Source of the DNA: Diphasiastrum complanatum
Lineage: Eukaryota; Streptophyta; Lycopodiopsida; Lycopodiales; Lycopodiaceae
DNA: 64,000 bases
Direction: 5' to 3'
Assembly: GCA_029204225.1 (NCBI GenBank)
Contig: CM055101.1
Coordinates: 6,143,246 to 6,207,245, forward strand
Within the stretch, counting starts at the first letter, position 1. Each line of letters opens with the position of its first letter. The translations under genes and the position numbers were made by a program. Below are positions 53,872 to 64,000 of the stretch, piece by piece. The notes beneath the pieces were generated by a model that did no database searches, was not told where the DNA came from, and saw only the letters and a list, made by a program, of their open reading frames with translations.

Positions 53872-55374
53872 AGGCTAAAAACAGTATGTCGAGGCCAACA
53901 ATGATGTCAGAAGTTGAAAATAATGACCTACACTTTTTCCCTTACCAGGCCACTCGCCGCTTTTCCACCAATTTGAAAGCCAAATCGGCGTCGCCTTCCG
54001 AAATGCACTCAGTCGTCAACTCCCAACAACATGCCCAATGGAATGGTGAAATCACTTTTGACGAACTCCGAACACTTTCTCCACTGCAATCACTCTGTTT
54101 TGTTGTACCGTACTTGTAGATACAATCCGAGTGCCCTTCATTTGGAGGTTATAGCCGTTCGTTTGGGTCAAAACGGGCAAATGACCCAAAAATAGGGACT
54201 TTTCTAGTTTTTGAACTGTTTCTTCACCTTGAAGAAACTTCACTCTTCACTTGTGAAGGGACCCAACTACAATTTCAGTATGAAAATTTTTAATGAACTT
54301 GAAGGCCAAAATGCACTTCATTTCTTTAGGGCCCTCTTCAACAACCCTTCAGACTCCATCCAATAGTTGATTCTGATCCAACCGTGGATATCCCTTCTAG
54401 ATAGCACGAACTGCGTCGTTGATCTTGTAGCTTCTATATCCAACGGATCTGAGCACTCTTGTGCACTAATGGAGAGTCTTGTAAGTGCTACCCACTCCGA
54501 AACGCTATGGTTTCACCCTGGTTCCACGCGCGAACAGTTAGAATTCTCTTTCCAAAATTATTGATGTCCCATACCATCAGCTTTTCCTTCCAGAGAATCC
54601 TTAACCGCCTAATCTGATATTCCAAAGATCCACTGATCATCTAGCTGTCCTATAATCACTATAGATTTTTATCTCTTATTTCCAAAACACTAGAGAATCC
54701 ATTTATTCGGATGACTGGCATGCCTATCAGATGGATACTACTAATCCACATATGATCTTGTGATATAAACAGAAGAATTACCATGGTTAAATATTACATC
54801 CTGATCCTTTCTGGTCAATGAATAAGCTTCAAATCCGCTACTGATGTATCAAATCTAGGGACAAGCTGCTGTCAACTAACAGATTCAATGTACTCCATGT
54901 ATCAGATTCCACTTTTAACCTCACATTTGACATCCAAAACTGCGGATAACTCAATGGTTACAAAGATATTAGTTACGAGTTCAATTGAGTGAATTCAAAC
55001 CTGGAAATCAATGATCAGTATTAAGCAACTATTTACAGGGATTACCAAAATTCTAACTGCGAAATACATTTCCTAATACTACTTACTACCATCTGATGTC
55101 CACTCTTCTTCCTTCCTTAGAATTTTCAGTTCTCTGGAGACCTATTTCAGCTAAGGCACCAAAAAGACGTAACGACAGTAGTAAACGTTTAAAAATCAAT
55201 CACTATAGGAAAAAGTCCAAAACAATTTTATTTCTGTCCTATACCTGGGCTGAATATCTTTTATATCAAAAATCATTCACTAGTATGTGAAACCGTACTA
55301 GTCTGATCTCTTGAATATAATTCACCATAGGATTTTACTGGAAATGAAATCAGTTACGTAATTTCTATTACTAC
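53872..55374 (-). other. Copia-5 leader, then non-coding DNA
   Basis: 53872-54350 aligns with 32927-33430, the leader of the related copy. Beyond it no primer site or LTR is found, so the 5' end is missing or diverged. 54350-55374 has no recognisable frames. Confidence 0.5.
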
Positions 55375-57214
55375 AAATTTTCCAATAAATTTGGACTGTT
55401 TTTTCTTTTTATTGACTGGTTTGGCATTACTCCGTTAATATTGATAAATCCTATCCAAACTCATAATTTAAAATTTCATGACTGGAAATCCCACCAATAG
55501 GATTTCAGTAATTCTTGAACCATATCCTGTCAGATTTACTGTCTAGATAAAGAATACTATTCCCACTCATTCAATCTAGTCATTTCATATTGTTTGACGA
55601 TTTTAATCAAATTTAACGAGTATCTTGCACAAACATTCCTTTGACTGATTTCTAGCGATCAACATCGATTAGAAAATTATCAGACAAGTAACTGATGTCA
55701 AATTTTTACCAAACTGAAATTCAATAAAAAAGAAAAAAATTCAAATTTTAACTTTCAATCTGAGAGTTCCCAACTACAAAAGTAAAAAGAATGACAATAT
55801 AGTAAAACTTCTCGAAAATTTCATTGCGGTTTCTCCTATCAATTTCAACTTATCTATCACCACAAAATAATTTAGACTTAGTGAAAACACTCTGACCAAT
55901 TCTAAGTGATAAACTCAGTTTAATCAATTCACTAATCTAAATTGATTCCATAGATAACAAAAAAATGACCAAAATTTCTATTTTTTTGGAAAACTCAAAT
56001 TTTGCTTTATTTTACGTGATTCGAAAATTCTGACGAAAATACTGTTAGTACAAAAGGCAATCGAAATCGAAAAAATCAAAACATTGTCCGATTTCTAATG
56101 TTACTAACCCACTGTCAAACTGGCATGCAAAGCACACTACATCAGTTACAAACGTCATTGCAGAATTTTTTTACGTAAACTTCAGTTTTACGGTATTTGT
56201 CATCCATTAACACTGAGTTGTGACCCAAAAAAGAAACATTTCTGGTTTTTTGAAATTTTAGAAATGCGTTTCTGAACCACGTTTCTGAACACGATTCTGA
56301 AACGTGTTTCAGAAACGCTGGGCATCTATGATGTGAACATTAACTCTAACAATTGGAACTCAGAAAAGTTTAATTGATTAACCTCTCCAATTCGGCTTAA
56401 GGCATCCGCAATATCATTAGATGATGACCACTCAAATCAATTGTAAATCTCTCATGCATGTCAGAATCACTCTGAGAATCAACATGCAACTAATCCATGC
56501 AAGCACGGTACTACAAATTAGGAAAATGACTGGCATGCAATCAGAACAATTTCAAATTTTGCCAGTTTTACTCACAAAACTACAATACTTCAGATGATCA
56601 TAACTTTGGCTATATAACACCAAATTGGATGCTGTAAAGCTTATTACAGAGGGAGAATAATGAATAAGATGCTTGCCACATTACCCTGAAACCTAGGCTT
56701 CACATGTGTGAGATCAAAGTGTCAAAAAATTTTTAGTAGGGTGCTTTTCCACAAGACAATACCATGCAAAAACGATTTGGAGAAATCTATCCCCTAAAAA
56801 TCACCAAAAAATGGTCATTTTTTGAACTTTTTTGACTTCCTACAAGTTCAATTGCTGGAATTCTTGGTTCTAACTTCAGGGAAAGCTTCAAAAGACTTTG
56901 GTATACCTATTTACAAGCTCTACATGGTGATTTATAGCCACCTACTATCCAACTTTATGAAAAACAAGCAAAAATGATGATTTTTGGCTATTTTCCGATT
57001 TTTTCATCACAATAAAGTGGAAATTCATGACATACAACTCTTTCTCTAACACATGCAAACCAATTTATAGAATTACAACCATCTAATTGGTCTGATCTTG
57101 CTGGATTATGGTTCTTACTATCTATTTTGTGCCAAAAAACATGAAAAACCAAACAATTTTGACCAAATCATAGCCTAGAATCCTAAATCTTTGGAAAGAA
57201 CCAGCATGCATCAT
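55375..57214 (-). repeat. Inverted relative of the LARD interior
   Basis: Reverse complement of about 24365-26270 with moderate divergence (for example AATCCTATTGGTGGGATTTCC, and GCATGCATCAT at the border). Near 56230-56320 a TTTCTGAA/ACGTTTC repeat cluster interrupts it. No LTRs accompany this copy. Confidence 0.75.
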
Positions 57215-58787
57215 CGGAAAGAGCCGGATTGGAGAAGCTAATCAGTTATACTTTGCTGAGTTCCAATCCGAGTTGTATCTTTCTATGCGAGATCTTTGTC
57301 GGACCGATGATTTTTTTGGTCGTATTTGGCAAGATGTCCTGGCAAGAAGCTCTATTTTGAAAGAAAATCTAGGAAAGCAGGATTCCAAGAAATCTCGTGA
57401 AGAGAAGATACTTGATAATTATTTCATTAGAAATGGTTTGTTTTTCCATAGAGGAAAAGTTTGTGCGCCAGATATCGTGGACATTAGGGCCCAAATCCTG
57501 CACGAGTGCCATGATAGCCCTAGCGCGGGACACCCTGCCTGGTATACAGAGGACACTTGACCTTGTTAAGAGAAAATTTTATTGGCCAAAAATAAAAGGT
57601 CATGTCGAGGCATATGTTCAAAAATGTGAACAATGCCAAGTAAATAAAGCGAAAAGACTCAAAGCAGCTAGTCTATTTCATCCATTGGAAATTCCTAGCA
57701 AGAAATGGGAAAGTATTTCCATGGATTTTGTGGTCAGACTTCCCAAGTCAGAGAAGGGTCACGATGCTATTTGGGTAGCGGTTGACAGGCTAACCAAAAT
57801 GGCGCAGTTGATTCCAACAAAAACTATTGTCAAAGCTTCTGAACTTGCTCAACTCTTCATGAAAAGGTGTTCAGTTTGTATGGTTTGTTGAACGATATCG
57901 TTAATGAACAGTATTCCAAGTTCACTACCAACTTATGGCAGGCGGTCTTTGAAAGGCTGGAAACTGCTTTACGTCTATCATTTGTGGATCACCTAGAAAC
58001 TGATGGTCAGACTGAACGTGTCAACCAGTCGATGGAAGATATGCCTTGCGCATATGTTTCCAGGCAACAATCAGATTGGGTAAAGTATCTTGCAATGGTT
58101 GAGTTTGCATACAATAGTATGAAGCATTCTGCCACTGGTTTTACTTCTTTTAAGGTCTTGTACGGCTTTCAGCCTCGTTCCCCTATCTCCGTTGGACTCA
58201 AAGGTCTCAAGGTTCAAGCTGCAGCAGATTTCGTGCATGATATGTAGGTAATGTTGCAGGTGGCTAGGGAAAGCATTAGATCGGCTCAAGATAGAACCAG
58301 TTCTATGCCAACCGAAGTCGCGTTCCTCGAGAGTTTGAGATCGGTGATTGGGTGTATCTTAGAATCCCCAAGGACTCTAAGACACTTTGAACGGGGAAAT
58401 GTCCAAAGTTATCTCTACGTTTTAGCGGTCTTTTCAAAGTTCTTAACAAGATTGGTAGGGTTGCTTATAGACTAGAACTCCATGTTGGAAATAAGATTCA
58501 TCTTGTATTCCATGTAAGTCATTTAAAGGAACGACTTGGTGGGAAAGATGACCTAATACCACAGATGATCTAATTCTATTGGAGGATTTGACTGCTTTTA
58601 TACCCCATGAACCAGAAAGGATCGTGGATACTTGACGACATCAACTGAGAAATCATTCGATTTCTAAACATCTGATTCCTTGGAAAGTTAAGCTAGATGA
58701 TGAGGACACCTGGGAGAAGGAGGATGATTTAAGACTTAGATTCCCTGGTTTTCTCCCAAAGAAGGAAGTTTTTATGGGTGGGGGGAA
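57215..58787 (+). pseudogene. Chromovirus-type gypsy: RNase H end, integrase, chromodomain
   Basis: Plus-strand 3' half of a gypsy pol with frameshifts. The H2C2 zinc-binding region (HECHDSPSAGHP, then YVQKCEQCQVNK) and integrase core (WESISMDFVVRLPKSEKGHD, AVDRLTKMAQLIPTK, HLETDGQTERVNQSMED, EFAYNSMKHSATG) are clear. A GPFKVL-like C-terminal domain, KIHLVFHVSHLKE and a PERI...HLIPWKVKLDDEDTWE segment, a chromodomain, follow. Breaks occur near 57560, 57870 and 58250. Chromodomains identify the chromovirus lineage. A polypurine tract (GGGTGGGGGGAA, 58776-58787) ends it. Confidence 0.88.
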
Positions 58788-59146
58788 TGTTATATACCAT
58801 AATGGTACGCCCTTCAGTGACGGCCTCGCAAGGAGCATGTTGCAAGACTGGAGTTTCCAACATGTTTGGGTGCCACGTATCACCATCCTAGGTGGTCACC
58901 TATCGCCGACAAGACTGTGCTTGAAGGGACCCACTGTGCTATGCCTATATAGTGGTGGGGTTTCTCTCTTTCCATTCACTTAGTCTACCCGGGAGTTGGT
59001 GGATGGAGAGCACGTGCATGAGCCAGGATGTATGATTATGTCGATTGCTCCAATGCATGGGGGTGATGGGCAGTTACGGTGCATCGTCACTGGTATGGGG
59101 TGTGCGGAACCTTTAAGGCAGTCGATGATCCTAGGGAGTTGTAACA
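58788..59146 (+). repeat. Gypsy 3' LTR
   Basis: A 359-bp block with ends TGTTATATACC...GTTGTAACA directly after the polypurine tract. It contains GCCTATATAGTGG as a TATA-like site near 58945. The matching 5' LTR is not in the window. Confidence 0.65.
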
Positions 59147-59640
59147 TATTCCCAATCATTATTCTTGTTAATACATTCTGAATATGCACGTGAATTATAT
59201 ATTGGCCATTGAGTTGAAGAGAATCCATAGGAATAAGAGTCTCCAATAGAAGCCACTTTTAGCTCTTGTGAAATGGATCCATGAGGCATTGAACAAGAAT
59301 CCGAGTATTGATATGAGTTGGATTTCTATGGAATAATGAAATCTCCTCATTGCTAGTAGTATCCATGTTGAATACCTCATACTCCATTAGATTGTTGTCA
59401 AAAATAAAATCATTCACTGAAGCTCCCAAATCAAATTGAAATGGTTCGCATATTGGGTTCTTAAAATAGCCACTCAATTTCAAGCCATGGAATATTGGTG
59501 TTGTATAGTCCTCATTTTGATAGTCTGGTGAATGTCTTGATCGACTTTCTTTGAGCATAACACTATTCTCGATTTGAAGATCAAAAAAGCTATTCATGTG
59601 ATCAAGATGAATGTGACAAATTGAACTTTTAAAGGAAGTT
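59147..59640. other. Unrecognised 130-codon minus-strand frame (59259-59651)
   Basis: An uninterrupted minus-strand frame of 130 codons (MHLPTSFKSSICHIHLD... to ...MDPFHKS) with no motif I recognise and no gene context. It abuts a copia gag fragment on its upstream side and may be chance or transposon-derived. Confidence 0.3.
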
Positions 59641-60155
59641 GGTAAGTGCACTACATCTAGTGAGGCTTGGAAATCTCTAAAGAAGGTTTATGAGTCCAAG
59701 TTTACATCAAGGGTTCTTACCCTTAGCAGTCAAATATTTTCAAGTTTTCAAAATAAGGATGAAAGTGCTTATTCTTTTGTTTTGAGGGTTAAAGCATTCA
59801 ATGATGAGTTAGCATGTATTGATGAAAGACTTAAGGAGATATAACTTGTTCAAGTAGTTTTCAATGGCTTGTTGGATGATCATGCTAATCTTGCTCAAAG
59901 TTTTGCTATTCAAAAGACATTGCCAAGTATTGTGGACATGCAAGAAATCTTGGTGAATAAGGAGTTTAGGCTTCTATCAAGTGGAGGATCCACTTCCACA
60001 TCTCAACCTGGAAAGGAGGAGGCTATGTTCTCAAAGGGCAAGAGCAAAGGGAAGTGATCTAAAGGACAATCTCAAGGTGAGCCTTCTACTTTTGTTGGCA
60101 AGAAGAAAGATAAATCTAAGCTTAAATGCTTCTATTGTGGAGTCAAAACATGGCA
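59641..60155 (+). pseudogene. Copia gag fragment
   Basis: Plus-strand UBN2 gag middle: SSEAWKSLKKVYESKFTSRV, SAYSFVLRVKAFNDELACID, VQVVFNGLLDDHANLAQSFA, then a basic region and CFYCG, the first half of a zinc knuckle. There are stops after LKEI and before SKGQ. It is cut inside the knuckle at about 60145. Confidence 0.8.
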
Positions 60156-60819
60156 AGGTTGCCATCGATGGGACCAAGTCCCAACATTTGTGACATTGCG
60201 CAGTACATATATGACATAGTGTACTTATGACAAGGATGTGTGTACATTGTAAACATTGAAAAGTACTGTATTGATAGATTTCTGCCATCGTAGGACACTT
60301 AAGATTTCAATTCCAATAGTTTGTCCTTCCATGAATTGTATCCCAAGGGAGCAATCACAAATTTGAGTTTATTGAACTTCTGCCTTATACCATTGCAATT
60401 GATGATCATATGCCTATAGCTTGTAGTGATGAATTTTTTTTTTTTTTTTGTAATTAGTAAATTATATTGTTCATGCTCTTTTTGATTGAAAGACACTTAA
60501 CGAATTAACTTATCTTTTTGGCTTGTAAAACTTTGTGCCCGTTCAGATATATTCTAAGCAAAATGCTGATGCAATGGTAATACTAGAAAGGAGCCATAGT
60601 AAAGGAAGGCCATGAGCAATTGAGACAGAGCAATCACAATTACAATTTTCTTTACCAAGTAAATTGTAGACCTCAATTATCTTGCCTTTCAAGAATATAA
60701 ACAATGATAAAAGATGTTCTATTTTTGTCAGTTAATTTGATGTCATGTTACTCCTCAATATCCAGCTAGTAAATAATCTTGTGATAGTCATTCTAGATGT
60801 GCAACTAGTGAAGAATCAG
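60156..60819. other. No gene
   Basis: Non-coding, AT-rich, with a T tract near 60430. Confidence 0.5.
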
Positions 60820-61272
60820 TCAACAACCTGCGACTATGTCATCAAAAAGATCACGTCCGATGCACTCCAAACTTTCCAAACCACAGTTCAGACTGTTTAA
60901 GCTATGCCGAAGCTCCGTAACATCTGACAGTTGCAATTCCAACGAGCGCGAAACTCCAAATAACTGAAATTCAATGAAAAAATTATCCACATGAGCTTGC
61001 ATGTTTCCAAATTCTCTTAGAAGGATTTTCTCTTTCGTTTCCTCACTGAACCGCAAGCCAATTTGTTCGATAAGACTTTGATGTGAAGTAGACGTAGATT
61101 TAGCCCATTCGTCCGTCGAACAAATCGCAATCAGTTTAGCGGAGTACGAACTATCCATGTGAAGCAATCCAAACAGAAGAATCATTGAAACGAAAGAAAT
61201 TATGCTCTTCATGGGGTAAATTACTGCGCAAGGATCAAATTGCTTGACGTTTCTATGAGTTTTTTTGGACAT
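60820..61272 (-). CDS. Small protein or fragment, possibly BYPASS/ROH1-like
   Basis: A clean 150-codon frame from ATG 61272. An alternative ATG about 20 codons in (MKSIISFVSMILLFGLLHMD) would give a signal peptide or membrane segment. After the hydrophobic stretch comes EWAKSTSTSHQSLIEQ and a helical, leucine-rich tail (LRHSLNSLNCGLESLECIGR) ending IVAGC. The order (hydrophobic segment, W-A-x-S-x-S-x-H-Q-x-I/L helix, long helix with a GLxxLE core) resembles the C-terminal half of DUF793/BYPASS-type plant proteins, but full proteins are more than twice as long. It lies among transposon debris, so a 5'-truncated copy is as likely as a real small gene. Confidence 0.35.
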   Translation of the reverse strand: MSKKTHRNVKQFDPCAVIYPMKSIISFVSMILLFGLLHMDSSYSAKLIAICSTDEWAKSTSTSHQSLIEQIGLRFSEETKEKILLREFGNMQAHVDNFFIEFQLFGVSRSLELQLSDVTELRHSLNSLNCGLESLECIGRDLFDDIVAGC

Positions 61273-61377
61273 TCAACATCTTATCATTAGATGTTACAAT
61301 AAACCTTAAGTAACGATCTGTTTTGAAGGTTTGGCTGCAATTATTTTCAAAGGCCGGATCCTTTTGTCTCAAATATT
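61273..61377. other. Short spacer
   Basis: No features seen. Confidence 0.4.
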
Positions 61378-61600
61378 CTAAAGCGATATCATGTGAAGTC
61401 TTTCATTTATTACCTTATTGGAGATGTCTCCTTTGAATTCCTGAATTCGATATATGGGCACATCAAATTGAATAGGCAATATGAGATACATCCCATATAC
61501 TAAAGATAAGGGTGTTTTCTTGGTTGTTATATTTTTGTATTTTGATATACCGAAAGAACCGCTGGTATTCTCGTGTCCCATGTCGATTTAGAACAGCTTA
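61378..61600 (-). pseudogene. Gypsy integrase scrap
   Basis: The minus strand encodes TPLSLVYGMYLILPIQFDVP, the TPF-x-LVYG-x-EAVLP motif of gypsy integrases of the Athila/Tat group. About 65 residues, flanked by unrelated sequence. Confidence 0.65.
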
Positions 61601-61629
61601 ATGAATAGGGATGGAGAGGATAGAAATAC

Positions 61630-63800
61630 AACAGTTCTTGTCTGCTTAACACTTGGTTGTCGCGTTATGGGAACCCGCGTTTAATCTCCTTTTAAAAATC
61701 CCCTAGTTTGTTGTTGTGGTTGTCTAGTTCTATCAGCCGTTGGCGTAGTCCCCCTGATGGTGGTGTGTTCCTTCCTTCGAGCAGCTCACTACTAGCATTT
61801 CGGCTTCCTCCTGAAGTTTGTTATGTTTATCATCTCTATCATGGAGCTGAACCTCCATACTAGATAATTGCTACTACTGTCATTTCAAATCTACCATGGA
61901 GTGTCGCAGTCTCTTCCTGCAACAACATTGTCATGACTCTTGAAAGAGTCAGTTTAGGGTGTGTCGTGATGATCATCACCCAGCTGTCGCATGAGCTTGG
62001 CAAGCTTGAAAGTAGTGTCATTACTGCATTTTGATCATCTATGACATATACGACAGTGGCCATTTGCTTCAACAGGTTCTTGAACTGGTTGATGTGACTT
62101 GTAGGGAACCTTTGCTGGTCATCTTGAGCGAGAAAATCTTCTTCCTGAGATGTAGCTTGGAAGCTATGTCGCACACATCGTACAGAGTGCTCAGGATGTC
62201 CCAGACTTCCTTGGAGGTCTGAGCTTTTGACACATGGCCAATTTAAGTGAAAAATATCCAAATCCAAGAAAAGTCAGTAATAAGTGCTTCCACTAAAAGG
62301 ATTCACTTCATTACAAACAAGACTTCTCCTTCAAATATTTTCAATCTGAGTGATAGAAGTTACTATTCCATCGAAATCCATTTATGTAACAAAGATATTC
62401 TAGGTTTAAGAAATTGAAACATTTTAACCTTAGAATTTATCTGAATTCCAAGTCTATTCACACAAGTAGTAATTTATATGAAATAACAGTCTTTTAAAAG
62501 AATAACTTCATGTTGGAAAGAATCATATAAACAGCTAATTCTTTGTCAGCAAGTGTGACTGCCCTTGATGTTGTGTCAGTTCATGATTTAGCTTTGGTTG
62601 CTTTGGGCATTTCTTCTTTTGCTGAGTTGAGCTTTTGTTGGTGTATAAGGCATGAGAATCGACACTTGAGGAACCAGAGACTTTGTTCCTTCTACTCTCT
62701 TCCTAAAACAACATTGCCATGACTCTTGAAAGAGTCAATTCGGGGTGTGTCAAGATGATCATCACCCAACTGTCGTATGAGCTTGGGAAGCTTGAAAGCA
62801 GTGTCATTACTACATCTTGATCATCTATGACATAACCAAAAGTGGCCATTTGCTTTAGCAGGTTCTTGAATTGGTTGATGTGATTGTAGGAAATCTCCGT
62901 TGGTCATCTTGAGGGAGAAAATGTTTTTTTCTAGATCTAGCTTGGAAGCTACATAAATCCAACAGTTCTTGTCCGCTTAACACTTGGTTGTCGCGTTATG
63001 GGAACCCAAGTTTGATCTCCTTTTAAAAATCTCCCAGTTTGCTGTTGTGGTTGTGTAGTTCTATCAGCCGTTGGCATAGTCCCCCTGATGGTGGTGTGTT
63101 CCTTCTTTCGAGCAGCTCACTACTAGCATTTTGGCTTGCTCCTGAAGTTTGTGACATTTATCATCTCTATCATGGAGCTGAACCTCCATATCAGATAACT
63201 GCTACTACTGTCGTTTCAAATCTACCATGGAGTGTCGCAGTCTATTCCTGCAACAACATTGTCATGATTCTTGAAAGAGTCAGTTTAGGGTGTGTCGTGG
63301 TGATCATCACCCAACTGTCGCATGAGCTTGGCAAGCTTGAAAGTAGTTTCATTGCTACATTTTGATCATCTATGACATATCTGACAGTGCCCATTTGCTT
63401 TCGCAGGTTCTTGAACTAGTTGATGTGACTCTGTAGGAAATCTCCGTTGGTCATCTTAAGCAAGAAAATCTTCTTCCTGAGATGTAGCTTGGAAGCTATG
63501 TCGCACGCATCATACAAAATGCTCAAGATGTCTCAGACTTCCTTGGAGGTCTGAGCTTTAGACACGTGGCCGATTTGAGTGTATGATATATTGAGGATGA
63601 TCAGCACAAAGACTTTGCCATCATTCAGCTTCCATCAAGAAATTGCAGCATCGTCAGTTTCGGGTCTTACCTCTGCACCTATAACAACGTCATACATTTC
63701 ATTAGCCATTAGCATAGTTCTCATCTTAAAATTATATAGATGGTAATTGGCTCCATCATGCTTGTCCATTATAGGACTGGCTTTCCCTTGGGAATCCATG
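61630..63800 (-). pseudogene. Copia gag locus with internal duplication
   Basis: Minus-strand gag starting MDSQGKASPIMDKHDGANYH at 63798, with ANEMYDVVIGAEVRP, a stop after DDAAIS, then HINxFKNLRKQM and VIDDQNVAMKLLSSLPSSCD followed by SWVMITTTHPKLTLSRIMTM, a UBN2 gag. The stretch carrying its second half (62960-63575) is repeated at 61630-62240 with the same order and high identity, and a partial third copy (62703-62952) lies between. 62268-62700 contains none of these blocks. Tandem duplication of a gag fragment is the simplest explanation. Confidence 0.75.
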
Positions 63801-64000
63801 TGGATATTAGTCTAAGTGATAGTAGTAACTATCAGTGACTTGAGAATGAAAATAGACTAACTCACTAACTTCAGTTCATTCCATTTCAGAGAAATATGCG
63901 AGAACAAATGCTCTTTATATAGCCTCGTGTTCTAAATATGAAATAACCCTCTTAAGTTCCATAACCGCTTTTGACAAGGATCAGAGAAACATACGGACTC
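63801..64000 (-). other. Copia leader, upstream of gag
   Basis: Non-coding to the end of the window; the primer site and LTR would lie beyond 64000. Confidence 0.4.

Noticed and set aside
1-64000. tRNA genes
   Set aside because: TGGTATCAGAGC and TGGCGCC-like sites are primer-binding sites next to LTRs; no complete cloverleaf was seen.

Overview
The window is nuclear DNA from a land plant, almost certainly a flowering plant with a repeat-rich genome. The evidence is one spliced plant-specific gene (a proton-pump-interactor homologue), plant-type Ty1-copia and Ty3-gypsy retrotransposons primed by initiator-Met or Asp tRNA, and CACTA transposon fragments carrying DUF4216/DUF4218. I cannot name the species.

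Layout. 1-13.1 kb is a nest: a CACTA fragment was hit by an old copia element (LTRs at 711-1564 and 11691-12468). That element was in turn hit by a young copia (1876-8020, TSD TTCCA, two 68x-bp LTRs differing at about 9 sites) and by a 1155-bp solo LTR (9662-10816). 13.2-20.8 kb is a patchwork of decayed copia and gypsy pieces plus a foldback repeat. 20.8-22.7 kb holds the most unusual object: a decayed, apparently spliced ORF that begins with a histone H3-like fold and continues into a long unrecognised extension, with a possible spliced exon converging from the other strand. 23.5-27.0 kb is a non-coding LTR element (LARD-like) whose interior recurs inverted at 55.4-57.2 kb. 27.0-35.5 kb holds copia RT remnants and an Athila/Tat-like gypsy with an Asp-tRNA primer site, a repetitive leader and gag, itself interrupted by a minus-strand copia gag.

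36.0-42.8 kb is the only host gene I consider live. It has a GC-rich upstream block, TATA box, CT-rich 5' leader, eight coding exons (about 826 codons), a C-terminal membrane anchor and a polyadenylation signal. The model needs one GC-AG intron (39544-39669) that is a multiple of three and stop-free. PPI proteins bind and stimulate the plasma-membrane H+-ATPase.

42.8-49 kb is largely non-coding, with two foldback elements, repeats related to the gene's 5' flank, an Athila-like primer site with probable LTR, and a nested tandem repeat. 49.2-64 kb returns to transposon debris: gypsy integrase, a duplicate of the CACTA/LTR junction seen at position 711, a copia gag-protease-integrase fragment, a chromodomain gypsy 3' half with LTR, a copia gag fragment, a 150-codon ORF that may be a BYPASS/ROH1-like fragment, and a tandemly duplicated copia gag. 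Apart from the PPI gene the genes do not form a pathway; the window is mainly a record of successive insertion, silencing and decay.
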